Counted from the stretch's first letter, positions 6,516-13,031 are shown. The stretch is DNA of 20,754 nt from Pseudomonadota bacterium (GCA_023428085.1 JAEYZK010000379.1:1-20754); one strand, 5' to 3'. Numbers and translations: made by a program. The notes: generated by a model not told the origin, from the sequence alone.

Positions 6516-7361
6516 ATGGATACGCGGGGCATTGCCGAAGGCATGACGGTACGCGCGGCAGACGGGAAGAAGCTGGGCAAGGTGATCGAGTGCGCCGAAG
6601 GGAGCTTCGTGGTGGAGAAGGGGCTCTTCTTCCCGAAGGACTACAGCATCCGGTACGACCAGGTCGCCGAGATCCGCGAAGGCGAGGTCTTCCTGAGCGT
6701 GGCCGATCTCGATCTCGGCGCGGAGAGCACGGACACCATCGCGGCGAATCCGTCCACCACCGCCGTCGGCGGCTCCCTCTCGGGGGCGGGCCTGGGCGCC
6801 GCCGGGACACCGGCGGGTCCGGGGGCGGGCTTCGGGCTCGGCGCGATGCGCGAAGGCCTCCGCGACGAGCCGCGCCGCGACCTGCGCGGCGACGAGGAGG
6901 TGCGCGTGCCCCTCGCCGAGGAGCAGCTCGAGGCCACGAAGGTCGAGCGGCAGACGGGTGAGGTCCGCGTCCACAAGGACGTCGTCACCGAGCACAAGCA
7001 GGTCTCGGTCCCGGTGACGCGCGAGGAGGTCCACGTCGAGCGCGTCCCGGCGCAATCGACGCAGGCGCCCGGCGAGGCCGCGTTCAAGGACGAGACGATC
7101 TCGGTCCCGGTCCGCGAGGAGGAGGTGGAGATCCGCAAGCGGCCCGTCGTGAAGGAGGAGGTCCGCGTCGGCCGCACGCGCCGGCAGGAGGAGCACCGCG
7201 CGGACGCCGAGGTCCGGCACGAGGAGGCGCGGATCGAGGGCGGCGAGGACTTCACCACGCGCGACGACACGGAGGCGCGCCGCGAACCCGAGCAGACACG
7301 GGACTTCGACACCAGCTCGGACTACCCGCGCTCGGACATCGACGACCCGGAGCGACGCTAG
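6516..7361 (+). CDS. PRC-barrel-like / DUF2382 stress-type protein
   Basis: A 281-aa hydrophilic protein. Residues 1-65 form a small beta-rich module (GMTVRAADGKKLGKV, then a segment ending FLSVADLDL) of PRC-barrel or DUF2171 type. Residues 83-110 are a Gly/Ala linker. Residues about 127-220 match the DUF2382 pattern, with VPLAEEQLEATK, a VRVHKDVV strand, and two similar halves each built on VPV.REE.V. The tail (220-281) is Arg/Glu/Asp-rich. Proteins of this kind are often described as stress-response, but the biochemical role is unknown. The ATG at 6516 is chosen for the GGGAGGAG at 6503-6510; upstream in-frame ATGs at 6483 and 6501 lack this. A hairpin follows at 7394-7434. Confidence 0.85.
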   Translation: MDTRGIAEGMTVRAADGKKLGKVIECAEGSFVVEKGLFFPKDYSIRYDQVAEIREGEVFLSVADLDLGAESTDTIAANPSTTAVGGSLSGAGLGAAGTPAGPGAGFGLGAMREGLRDEPRRDLRGDEEVRVPLAEEQLEATKVERQTGEVRVHKDVVTEHKQVSVPVTREEVHVERVPAQSTQAPGEAAFKDETISVPVREEEVEIRKRPVVKEEVRVGRTRRQEEHRADAEVRHEEARIEGGEDFTTRDDTEARREPEQTRDFDTSSDYPRSDIDDPERR

Positions 7362-7393
7362 TCACCAGGCGTGACCCCCGGTCGGTCTCGGCT

Positions 7394-7434
7394 CGGACCT
7401 GCGCCGCGCGCGACGAGCGCCCGGTCCAGGTCCG
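7394..7434 (+). terminator. Possible terminator hairpin after the DUF2382 gene
   Basis: CGGACCTG (7394-7401) and CAGGTCCG (7427-7434) are perfect complements, starting 33 bases after the stop. The loop is itself G+C-rich and can pair internally. Only a weak pyrimidine stretch (CTTCCTT) follows, so intrinsic termination is uncertain. Confidence 0.4.
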
Positions 7435-7785
7435 GACGCTTCCTTGGTCGTGGGGTGAAGGGAAGGCCCGGCCACGGGGGACGACCGAAACAGGAGGGGG
7501 GGGATCCGTGCTCCAGCCTGACCCCCGCGGGCCGGGTGAAGTGAACACTACGGGAACCACGGGCCGCGAGCAAGGAAGATTCGGCCGCTGAGGGGCGCGG
7601 GGCGATCGTGCGGAGAAGCGCTCCGGCCGAGCGCTCGCCTGAGACGTCAGGAAGACGTGACGGATCGCAGCCATTCCCAGCGATGAACGACCCGCGCGGA
7701 GCAGGTCGCGGGAGCGCCCGACGCTCGGGATGGACCCGCCGAGGGCGGGCGCTGCGTGCATCCTCGCGCCGCGGGCGCGGCGCCA

Positions 7786-7820
7786 GGTGAAACGTTCTCC
7801 TACGGGTGAAACGGTTCACC
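7786..7820. promoter_or_regulatory. Tandem operator-like repeat GGTGAAACG
   Basis: GGTGAAACG occurs at 7786-7794 and 7805-7813, 19 bases apart. The second copy is part of a perfect palindrome, GGTGAA-N4-TTCACC (7805-7820). The first is a near-palindrome, GGTGAA-N3-TTCTCC (7786-7800). Lower G+C, dyad symmetry and near two-turn spacing suggest binding of two repressor dimers on one DNA face. No gene starts immediately beside it; the nearest is at 8091. Confidence 0.5.
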
Positions 7821-7994
7821 GGCGACCGCCTCGGCCGGGCTCTCGCCGCCGTCGATCACGTCCGTCCGGAGGGATCGCTGCCGGGCGGGCCCGCAGGTCG
7901 CGAGCGATGCGCCGGCTCCGCGCCGCCGCACGCGGTCGGCGAGGGTGCGGGCGAGCGGTCCTCCGGGCCTCGGGCAGCGGCGACTTGCCCCTGT

Positions 7995-8024
7995 TTGACC
8001 CCGCTGGTCCGCGGAGGGTAGGGT
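7995..8024 (+). promoter_or_regulatory. Candidate sigma-70-type promoter for the 49-aa membrane protein
   Basis: TTGACC (7995-8000) matches five of six -35 positions. After 18 bases, TAGGGT (8019-8024) is a weak -10 with T, A and final T conserved. Initiation near 8031 would give a leader of about 60 bases. Confidence 0.35.
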
Positions 8025-8090
8025 CGGTCTCGCGCGCAGGGACGGGGCGGTGAGCGCCTCGGGCCAGCGCCGGCCGAAGGAGCGTTCGAG

Positions 8091-8240
8091 ATGCAGTCCG
8101 CGCTGGTCCCCGGAGTCGTGCTCGCCGTCGCAGCCGCCCTGGTCTTCTTCCGGACCTTCGAGCGGCGCCGGGCCGCAAAGGTGAAGCTCACCGGCGGGCG
8201 GAAGTCGCTCGCCCTCAACCTGCACCGCAGCCGCTACTGA
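8091..8240 (+). CDS. Small single-span membrane protein (49 aa)
   Basis: A 49-residue frame, ATG 8091 to TGA 8238-8240, short enough to be missed by length-filtered gene finders. Residues 2-20 are a continuous hydrophobic segment (ALVPGVVLAVAAALVFF). They are followed by a strongly basic tail, with FERRRAAKVK, GGRK and HRSRY. The positive tail predicts an N-out, C-in anchor. AAGGAG lies 8 bases upstream of the ATG, and a plausible promoter lies at 7995-8024. Not recognised as a family. The hydrophobic-then-basic layout and the ribosome-binding site are why I call it a gene. Confidence 0.62.
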   Translation: MQSALVPGVVLAVAAALVFFRTFERRRAAKVKLTGGRKSLALNLHRSRY

Positions 8241-8292
8241 ACGGTCGGTGAAGACCTCCGGCGGGCGCGTGCCCCCTGGAGCGCCCGCCCGT

Positions 8293-8320
8293 CCGTCCCG
8301 CGGGGGTCCCCGTGGGACGG
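8293..8320 (+). terminator. Strong hairpin after the 49-aa gene
   Basis: CCGTCCCGCGGG (8293-8304) pairs with CCCGTGGGACGG (8309-8320) over 12 pairs with one G-U, leaving a 4-base loop. An alternative register pairs GCCCGTCC with GGACGGGC. No T-run follows, so it may act as a factor-assisted terminator, an RNA-stability element or part of the leader of the next gene. Confidence 0.42.
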
Positions 8321-8427
8321 GCCCATGTACAGGTTCGCCGTGTCCCTTCGACCCCGGCCCTGCGTTCCGCGGGGCCTAACGCTCGGCCTGCGGTCGGAGC
8401 GGTCGGTCGAAGGTGGAGGGGATCGAC

Positions 8428-9117
8428 ATGGCTGAAGCGGATACGATGGTGCATGGGGCGGCGCGCCGGCTCGAGCGCGTGAGCTGGGGGGCGCTCTTCG
8501 CCGGGTTCATGGTGGGCGTGGGCGTGCTGTTCCTCCTGCTCTCGCTCGGCGCCGCGGTGGGGCTCACGACCGTGGACGCGCGTGACCTCTCGTCGTGGAA
8601 GAACATGGGGATCGGCGTCGGGATCTGGGGCGGGATCTCCGCGATCATCGCCTCGTTCTTCTCGGCGTGGGTGGCCGGCAGGCTCTCGACGTCGCCCGAT
8701 CGCACGTCCGGCATGCTCCACGGCGCGGCGCTCTGGGGCCTGACGTGGTTCGTGGGGCTCTGGATGGGCGCGGCGGCGATCACCGGCGCGGCGCGCGCCG
8801 CGGGCAGCGCCGCCCAGACCGCGGCGGAGAGCGGCGGGCAGGCCGCGGCGCAGCAGCCGGGCGCGGCCCGGGACGCGCTGCAGGGCGCGCAGCAGGAGGC
8901 CCAGCAGGCCCTCGGCCAGGCGCAGGGGCAGGCGGGTCAGATCGCGGAGTCGGCGACGAGCGGCGGCAGGGCGGGTGCGTGGGGCGCGTTCATCGCGGCG
9001 GTCTTCACGCTGCTCGCGTCGGCGCTCGGCGGCGCCGCAGGCGCCGCGGGTCGCGTGAAGGCGATCGCGGAGCGGGAGCCGGTCTCGACGCGGCCGCTGG
9101 CGCCGCAAAGGACGTGA
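8428..9117 (+). CDS. Four-span membrane protein with a Gln/Ala-rich loop, unknown function
   Basis: A 229-aa integral membrane protein. Spans lie at about 20-46, 61-84, 96-120 and 183-205, and all are rich in Gly and Ala. Between spans 3 and 4, residues 121-180 form a polar Ala/Gln helix-like loop (repeated AQQ and QA..EAQQAL units), probably an amphipathic helix or coiled coil outside the membrane. The ATG at 8428 has GGAGGGG at 8415-8421 with a 6-base gap. A GTG at 8413 in the same frame overlaps that site and is rejected. Similar proteins occur as hypothetical membrane proteins, and no enzyme motif is visible. It converges with the decarboxylase gene. Confidence 0.75.
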   Translation: MAEADTMVHGAARRLERVSWGALFAGFMVGVGVLFLLLSLGAAVGLTTVDARDLSSWKNMGIGVGIWGGISAIIASFFSAWVAGRLSTSPDRTSGMLHGAALWGLTWFVGLWMGAAAITGAARAAGSAAQTAAESGGQAAAQQPGAARDALQGAQQEAQQALGQAQGQAGQIAESATSGGRAGAWGAFIAAVFTLLASALGGAAGAAGRVKAIAEREPVSTRPLAPQRT

Positions 9118-9138
9118 GGGAGTGCTGCGGCTTCAAAC

Positions 9139-9185
9139 GAGCTCGCGCCTGGACCCGGGCAGCGCTCGGGCGCGGGCGCGGGCTC
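9139..9185 (-). terminator. Terminator hairpin after the decarboxylase gene
   Basis: GAGCTCGCGCC (9139-9149) pairs with GGCGCGGGCTC (9175-9185) over 11 positions with one mismatch or wobble. Read on the minus strand it follows the decarboxylase stop by 19 bases and is succeeded by GTTTGAAG, a short T-run. It may also serve the convergent membrane-protein gene. Confidence 0.55.
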
Positions 9186-9200
9186 GGGCTCGTTCACGGG
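9185..9200. repeat. 16-base direct repeat, copy 1 (after the decarboxylase stop)
   Basis: CGGGCTCGTTCACGGG is identical to 10387-10402. This copy ends 4 bases from the decarboxylase stop codon; the other copy ends 1 base from the DHS-like stop codon. Both are thus 3'-end elements in the same orientation. Confidence 0.6.
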
Positions 9201-9204
9201 TGCT

Positions 9205-10338
9205 TCACTCGTTGACGTGGACCACCTTCGCAGGCGGGAAGCCGTTGAAGTAGGTGGCCGAGGCGCTCGCGTACGCGCCGATGTTCTCGGCGTACACGAG
9301 ATCGTCGAGCCCGAGGTCGGGCAGCTCCTCGGAGAGCGAGAGGGTGTCGAGCCCGTCGCAGGTCTGGCCGAAGACGGCGGCGATCTCGACGGGACCGTCG
9401 CGCAGCGCCTTCAGGCGATACTGGCAGTGGTCGAAGATGATGCCCGAGTACGTGTGGTAGACGCTGTCGTCCACGTAGTAGCAGGTCTTCCCGTCGCGGC
9501 GCGTCTTGCCGATGACGCGCGCGAGCGCGGTGGCGGCGGTGGCCACGATGAAGCGGCCCGGCTCGGCGATGATCTCGATGTCGCGCGGGAAGAGCCGGTC
9601 GATCTCGGCGTTGATCCGCCTCGCCAGCTCCTCGATCGGCTTCACGTCGCGGTGGTACGGCGCGGGGAAGCCGCCGCCGATGTCGAGGATCTTGAGCGCG
9701 TGGCCGCGGCTCCGGGCCTCGGCCATCACCGCGGCGGCCATGTTCAGGGCCTGCACGAAGTTGAGGAAGTTCGTGCACTGGCTCCCGACGTGGAAGGAGA
9801 GCCCCTCCACCGGGAGGCCCATCGCGAACGACGCGTCGATGAGATCGACGGCGTCGCCGGAGTCGCAGCCGAACTTCGAGGAGAGCTCCACCATCGAGCC
9901 GGTGTTGGGCACGCGCAGCCGGATCACCACGCCGGCGTGCGGCGCGTGCTCCTTGATCTTCTGGAGCTCGAGCAGGTTGTCGGCGGTGACGAGCGGCTTG
10001 TAGGGGTCGAGGGCCCGCAGCGTCTCCTTGGGCTTCACCGGGTTGGCGTAGATGATCTTGTCCCAGATGAAGTCCTGCTGCTCCTGCGCCGGCAGCGCCT
10101 CGATGTTCGCGTGGACCAGCATGAACTCCTGGAGCGAAGCGACGTCGAAGCTCGCCCCCGCCCGGTAGAGCGTGCGAACGATCGCCGGATCCGGGTTCGC
10201 CTTCACCGCGTAGTACGCCTGGACCTTGGGCAGGTGGCGCTTGAAGGCGGCGTAGTTGGCGCGGACGACGTCGTGATCGACGATCACCACGGGCGTGCCG
10301 TGCGCGCGGGCGACCTGCTCGAGATCCTTGGGGGTCAT
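9205..10338 (-). CDS. Type III (alanine-racemase-fold) PLP-dependent decarboxylase, probably ornithine decarboxylase
   Basis: Predicted to decarboxylate a basic amino acid, most likely ornithine to putrescine, using PLP. The 377-aa protein has the barrel domain with PLP lysine Lys46 in YYAVKANPDP, HVGSQ (183-187), GGGFP (221-225) and EPGR (259-262). The C-terminal beta domain has YVDDSVYHTYSGIIFDH (288-304), which is the ornithine-decarboxylase specificity region. It also has the cross-dimer active-site pair Cys327-Asp328 in CDGLDTL and Tyr356 in GAYAS. Diaminopimelate or lysine decarboxylase is less likely from these motifs. GAGGAG precedes the ATG. It lies 65 bases downstream of the DHS-like gene on the same strand, so the two probably form a polyamine operon. 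Confidence 0.88.
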   Translation of the reverse strand: MTPKDLEQVARAHGTPVVIVDHDVVRANYAAFKRHLPKVQAYYAVKANPDPAIVRTLYRAGASFDVASLQEFMLVHANIEALPAQEQQDFIWDKIIYANPVKPKETLRALDPYKPLVTADNLLELQKIKEHAPHAGVVIRLRVPNTGSMVELSSKFGCDSGDAVDLIDASFAMGLPVEGLSFHVGSQCTNFLNFVQALNMAAAVMAEARSRGHALKILDIGGGFPAPYHRDVKPIEELARRINAEIDRLFPRDIEIIAEPGRFIVATAATALARVIGKTRRDGKTCYYVDDSVYHTYSGIIFDHCQYRLKALRDGPVEIAAVFGQTCDGLDTLSLSEELPDLGLDDLVYAENIGAYASASATYFNGFPPAKVVHVNE

Positions 10339-10358
10339 GCCGCTCGCTCCTCGAGGAC

Positions 10359-10391
10359 GCCCGCGCCGAGCCCTCGGGCCCGGGCGCGGGC
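10359..10391 (-). other. Strong hairpin in the DHS-like/decarboxylase spacer
   Basis: GCCCGCGCC (10359-10367) and GGCGCGGGC (10383-10391) are perfect complements with a 15-base loop that can pair further. It sits between two same-strand genes and is followed, on the minus strand, by the decarboxylase ribosome-binding region. No T-run is visible. Possible roles are partial termination, RNA processing or protection of the upstream message. Confidence 0.45.
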
Positions 10392-10402
10392 TCGTTCACG
10401 GG
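10387..10402. repeat. 16-base direct repeat, copy 2 (after the DHS-like stop)
   Basis: Exact copy of 9185-9200, placed in the spacer between the DHS-like gene and the decarboxylase gene and partly overlapping the spacer hairpin. Confidence 0.6.
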
Positions 10403-10403
10403 A

Positions 10404-11627
10404 CTAGTCGACCTTCGGCGCGGACCCGTCCAGCATCTTCACGTCGTTGTGCTTGAAGTACTCGCGGGCGAGGGCCTTCACCAGCTTGCCCCGCTGGTCG
10501 TAGAGCCGGCGGAGCTTGCGCGGCTTGTGCTTCGCGAGCGCGTACTGGGTGAGGATCGGCATCGCGATGGTCGTGTCGGTGTAGCAGACCACGGCGTCCG
10601 GCAGGCGGTCGGGATCGACCTTGCCCCAGCTCACCGCCTCGCTGGGCGTCGCGCCGGAGAGGCCGCCCGTGTCGGGGCGGGCGTCTGTGACCTGGAGGAA
10701 GAAGTCCTGGCCGTACTCCTTGATCCGGAGGACCTCCTGGATCTGCGGCTCGGTCTGGAGCATGAAGTTCTTCGGGCTGCCGCCGCCCCAGAGCACCACC
10801 GCGCTCCGGCCGCCGCCGCGCTTCGCGGCGAGCACGAACGCGGTCGTCTCGTTCACGTCGATGGACGGGTTCACCCGGAGCTTCGAGCCGCGGAGCTCGA
10901 CGCCGGCGATGTTCATGCCGATGGTGGAGTCGCCCGGCGACGAGGTGTAGCAGGGCACGCCGGCCCGGTACGCGGCGGCGAGCACCGACACGTCCTTCAG
11001 GCCCGCCTTCCGCTCCCACTCGGCGCAGTACTTCCCGAGGAGGTAGTGCAGCTCGGCGGTGCCCATCTCCTTCTGGAACTCCTTCTGGCAGAGGATGTTC
11101 CGGAGGATCTCGTCCGTGGCCATCAGGCAGTCGCTGTAGCCGAGGAGCACGTCGTAGACGCGGACGATGTCGTTGTCGCGCAGCTCGGTGTCGTCGAACT
11201 TGAAGCTCCCCACGCGCACCGGGTAGTTCAGCGCGAAGTGCATGTCGTGGTAGAGGTTCGCGCCCGTCGAGACGATCCAGTCCACGAACCCGGCCTTGAT
11301 GAGCGGCACGACCGACGAGCAGCCGAGGCCGGCGGGCGTGAGCGCGCCGGAGATGCTCATGCCGATGGTGACGTCCGGCTCGAGCATCTTCTGGGTGAAG
11401 AGGTGGCAGCCCTCCTTCAGGCGCGCGGCGTTGTAGGCGAGGAAGACCTCGTCCACGAGGTGCGCGAGCGGCTCCTTGCCGGTGAGCCCCTTCGGCAGGA
11501 TGCGCTTCCCCGCGAGGTACTTCTCGCGGTGAGGCATCTTCTTCTTCTTCAGCCAGTCGGGGGCGTCGAGCAGGTCTTCCCGGTAGCGGGCGCGGGCGTT
11601 CGTCTTCTTGGTGGTCTTCTGGGCCAT
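10404..11627 (-). CDS. Deoxyhypusine-synthase-like protein, probably homospermidine synthase
   Basis: A 407-aa member of the deoxyhypusine synthase fold, an NAD-dependent transferase of an aminobutyl group. The catalytic lysine is present as Lys336 in SEAVSWGKV, aligned to the human SWGKI motif with Lys329. TGANLYHD (121-128), SPGDSTIG (230-237) and GGG (281-283) fit the NAD/substrate fold. The human KHH motif that helps bind spermidine aligns with KNF (286-288). Bacteria lack eIF5A, and DHS homologues in some bacteria make homospermidine, so polyamine synthesis from putrescine is the likely role, supported by the adjacent decarboxylase. The N-terminus (1-45) is basic. The ATG at 11627 has no clear ribosome-binding site. 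Confidence 0.88.
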   Translation of the reverse strand: MAQKTTKKTNARARYREDLLDAPDWLKKKKMPHREKYLAGKRILPKGLTGKEPLAHLVDEVFLAYNAARLKEGCHLFTQKMLEPDVTIGMSISGALTPAGLGCSSVVPLIKAGFVDWIVSTGANLYHDMHFALNYPVRVGSFKFDDTELRDNDIVRVYDVLLGYSDCLMATDEILRNILCQKEFQKEMGTAELHYLLGKYCAEWERKAGLKDVSVLAAAYRAGVPCYTSSPGDSTIGMNIAGVELRGSKLRVNPSIDVNETTAFVLAAKRGGGRSAVVLWGGGSPKNFMLQTEPQIQEVLRIKEYGQDFFLQVTDARPDTGGLSGATPSEAVSWGKVDPDRLPDAVVCYTDTTIAMPILTQYALAKHKPRKLRRLYDQRGKLVKALAREYFKHNDVKMLDGSAPKVD

Positions 11628-11638
11628 ATGGGGGCCGG

Positions 11639-11667
11639 AGAGTAGCGTCGGCCAGCGGAGATGTCAC
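11639..11667 (-). promoter_or_regulatory. Candidate promoter of the DHS-like gene, giving a near-leaderless message
   Basis: On the minus strand GTGACA (11667-11662) is followed after exactly 17 bases by TACTCT (11644-11639). Initiation around 11632 would leave only about 5 bases before the ATG at 11627, which fits the missing Shine-Dalgarno sequence. The -35 matches five of six consensus positions and the -10 three of six. Confidence 0.42.
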
Positions 11668-11798
11668 CCCCTTCGAGCGCGAGCGCCCGCCCGTCTCCGC
11701 CCTGCGTGGCCCGGCCGTACTTCACGGTCCGCTTCGCGCTGCCCAGCGAGCTGCGACGGCTTCGGTGGTGGGGCGGCGGCGCAGCCCCGGCGCGGACT

Positions 11799-12131
11799 TC
11801 AATCCTCGAGCACCTGGCCGATCCGCTCCAGGTCCTCGGGCTCGACCTCGACGAACCGCAGGCCCATCTCGAACCGCCCGCGCGAGCCCTCGGGCTGCAG
11901 CTCGGCCCAGACCACCTCGGCCAGGCAGACCGCGGTGCCGCCCTCGGGGAAGAGGAGCTCCAGCTCGAGGCGCGTGCCGACCCTGTGCGGCTCGTCGGAG
12001 AACGCGCGGAGCCCTCCGAGCGAGATGTCCTGCACGAGCCGGGGCGCGACCCGGGCGAGCGGGCCCGCAGGGCGGACGAGGATGGCGGCGCGGGCGCGGT
12101 GGAACTTGCGCCGATCGACGGGGGCGGGCAT
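11799..12131 (-). CDS. PilZ-domain protein (putative c-di-GMP receptor)
   Basis: A 110-aa single PilZ domain. The N-terminal arginine motif is DRRKFHR (6-12) and the second signature is DISLGG (35-40), with Asp35, Ser37, Gly39 and Gly40. Together these are the residues that bind cyclic di-GMP. The body is beta-barrel-like, with alternating hydrophobic strands (LELELLF, AVCLAEVVW, FEMGLRFVEV), and ends in an acidic helix. The ATG at 12131 has GGAGG 6 bases upstream; the extension to 12290 is rejected. There is no attached effector domain, so it should act as an adaptor. It is divergent from the charged secreted protein gene. Confidence 0.9.
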   Translation of the reverse strand: MPAPVDRRKFHRARAAILVRPAGPLARVAPRLVQDISLGGLRAFSDEPHRVGTRLELELLFPEGGTAVCLAEVVWAELQPEGSRGRFEMGLRFVEVEPEDLERIGQVLED

Positions 12132-12367
12132 CGGAGACCTCCGACCTCGCACGCGAGGAGAGCACGGCGGCAGAGCCCCTGTCGCTGTGCGTGAGGTGTG
12201 GTCGCGTGGGAGGAGCGGCGACGCGCGCGCAGCAGGTGCGCTCCTCCCGATCGTCGCGCCAGGTTTCTCCAGGGAGTGACGCGTTCCCACACCGGGGCTT
12301 GTGGACCCTGCGTTGAATTTGCTGGACCGCTCGACCGTCCCACCTTCGAACGACGTTGGAGGATCAC

Positions 12368-13015
12368 ATGACCGGTGCCGCTCGGCTCCTGCTCCTCACC
12401 CTGGCCCTCCCCGCGGTCGCCGCCGCGGGCGAGCCCGGCCGCGACCACCACGAGCTCGGGCGCGATCGCGCCGAGATCCGGGGAACGAGGGCGCAGCTCG
12501 CGGACGACCTCCGCGACGTCAAGCAGATGGAGGCGTTCCTCCGCGACTGGGAACGCGCCCGCGCCGCGCGCGACCGCCGCGCGCTGGCCCTCCTCGAGGA
12601 GCGCGTGTACCAGGCGCTGCGGGAGGAGAACCAGGAGGCGAACCGCGAGGCCCGCCAGGCCCGCAAGGAGCTGGCGCAGAGCCGCGAGGAGACGCGCGAG
12701 GCGCGCTTCTCGGGCGACCGCCACGACCTGCGCGACGACCGCCGCGACCAGCGCGACGATCGGGCCGATCTCGAGCGCGAGAAGCAGTACCGGAAGCGGA
12801 TCGAGAAGATCCGCAAGCGGTGGGTTCCCCGGATCAGGAACTGGAGCCCGCGGGCCATGGACCAGAAGCGCGCGATGCTCCAGGAGGTCGTCCAGCTCGC
12901 CCGCGACGAGGCGCGGGCCACGCAGGGCGAGCTGCGCGAGGATCGCCACGAGCGCCGCGAGGATCGCCGCGAGCTCCGCGAGGAGCGTCGCGAGGAGCGC
13001 CGCGAGCACCTCTGA
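12368..13015 (+). CDS. Secreted, highly charged helical protein with RD/ER repeats
   Basis: A 215-aa protein with a clear signal peptide (RLLLLTLALPAVAAA, likely cut after AAA at residue 20). The mature part is about 195 residues of almost pure helix-forming charged sequence. An RDDR-type repeat (about 117-136, core RDDRRDQRDDRADL) and an ER-rich end (190-213, core EERREERRE) have the i/i+4 Glu/Asp-Arg spacing of stable single alpha helices. A basic-aromatic break (RKRWVPRIRNW, 149-159) divides the two. ATG 12368 has GGAGG 5 bases upstream. A periplasmic or surface role is inferred from the signal only. No family recognised. Reverse-strand frames here are shadows of the repeats. Confidence 0.78.
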   Translation: MTGAARLLLLTLALPAVAAAGEPGRDHHELGRDRAEIRGTRAQLADDLRDVKQMEAFLRDWERARAARDRRALALLEERVYQALREENQEANREARQARKELAQSREETREARFSGDRHDLRDDRRDQRDDRADLEREKQYRKRIEKIRKRWVPRIRNWSPRAMDQKRAMLQEVVQLARDEARATQGELREDRHERREDRRELREERREERREHL

Positions 13016-13031
13016 GCGCGGCCGCGGTCCG

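Larger units (their letters stand above)
7362..8090. other. 729-base stretch without a convincing gene; several hairpins and operator-like repeats
   Basis: No frame here has convincing protein composition. The stretch holds an 8-bp inverted repeat (7394-7434), a 7-bp-stem hairpin AGCGCTC/GAGCGCT (7617-7635), a second small hairpin ACGTC-AGGAA-GACGT (7644-7658), a 7-bp hairpin GCGCCGC/GCGGCGC (7766-7783), tandem GGTGAAACG sites (7786-7820) and a possible promoter for the 49-aa gene (7995-8024). In such G+C-rich DNA some stems are expected by chance. A small RNA or a regulatory island is possible. A 27-codon frame with a strong ribosome-binding site (7508-7591) is noted but not called. Confidence 0.5.

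Noticed and set aside
7508..7591. 27-codon frame starting GTG with AGGAGGGGGGGG upstream
   Set aside because: The ribosome-binding site is strong, but the peptide has no hydrophobic or conserved-looking feature. Too short to call without conservation data.
7644..7658. Hairpin with AGGAA loop as a CsrA/RsmA-binding site
   Set aside because: The AGGA loop is suggestive, but there is no adjacent translation start, only one site, and no evidence that the host has CsrA.
7806..8021. 71-codon plus-strand frame in the structured gap
   Set aside because: Its start lies inside the operator palindrome and its composition is Gly/Pro/Arg/Ala noise.
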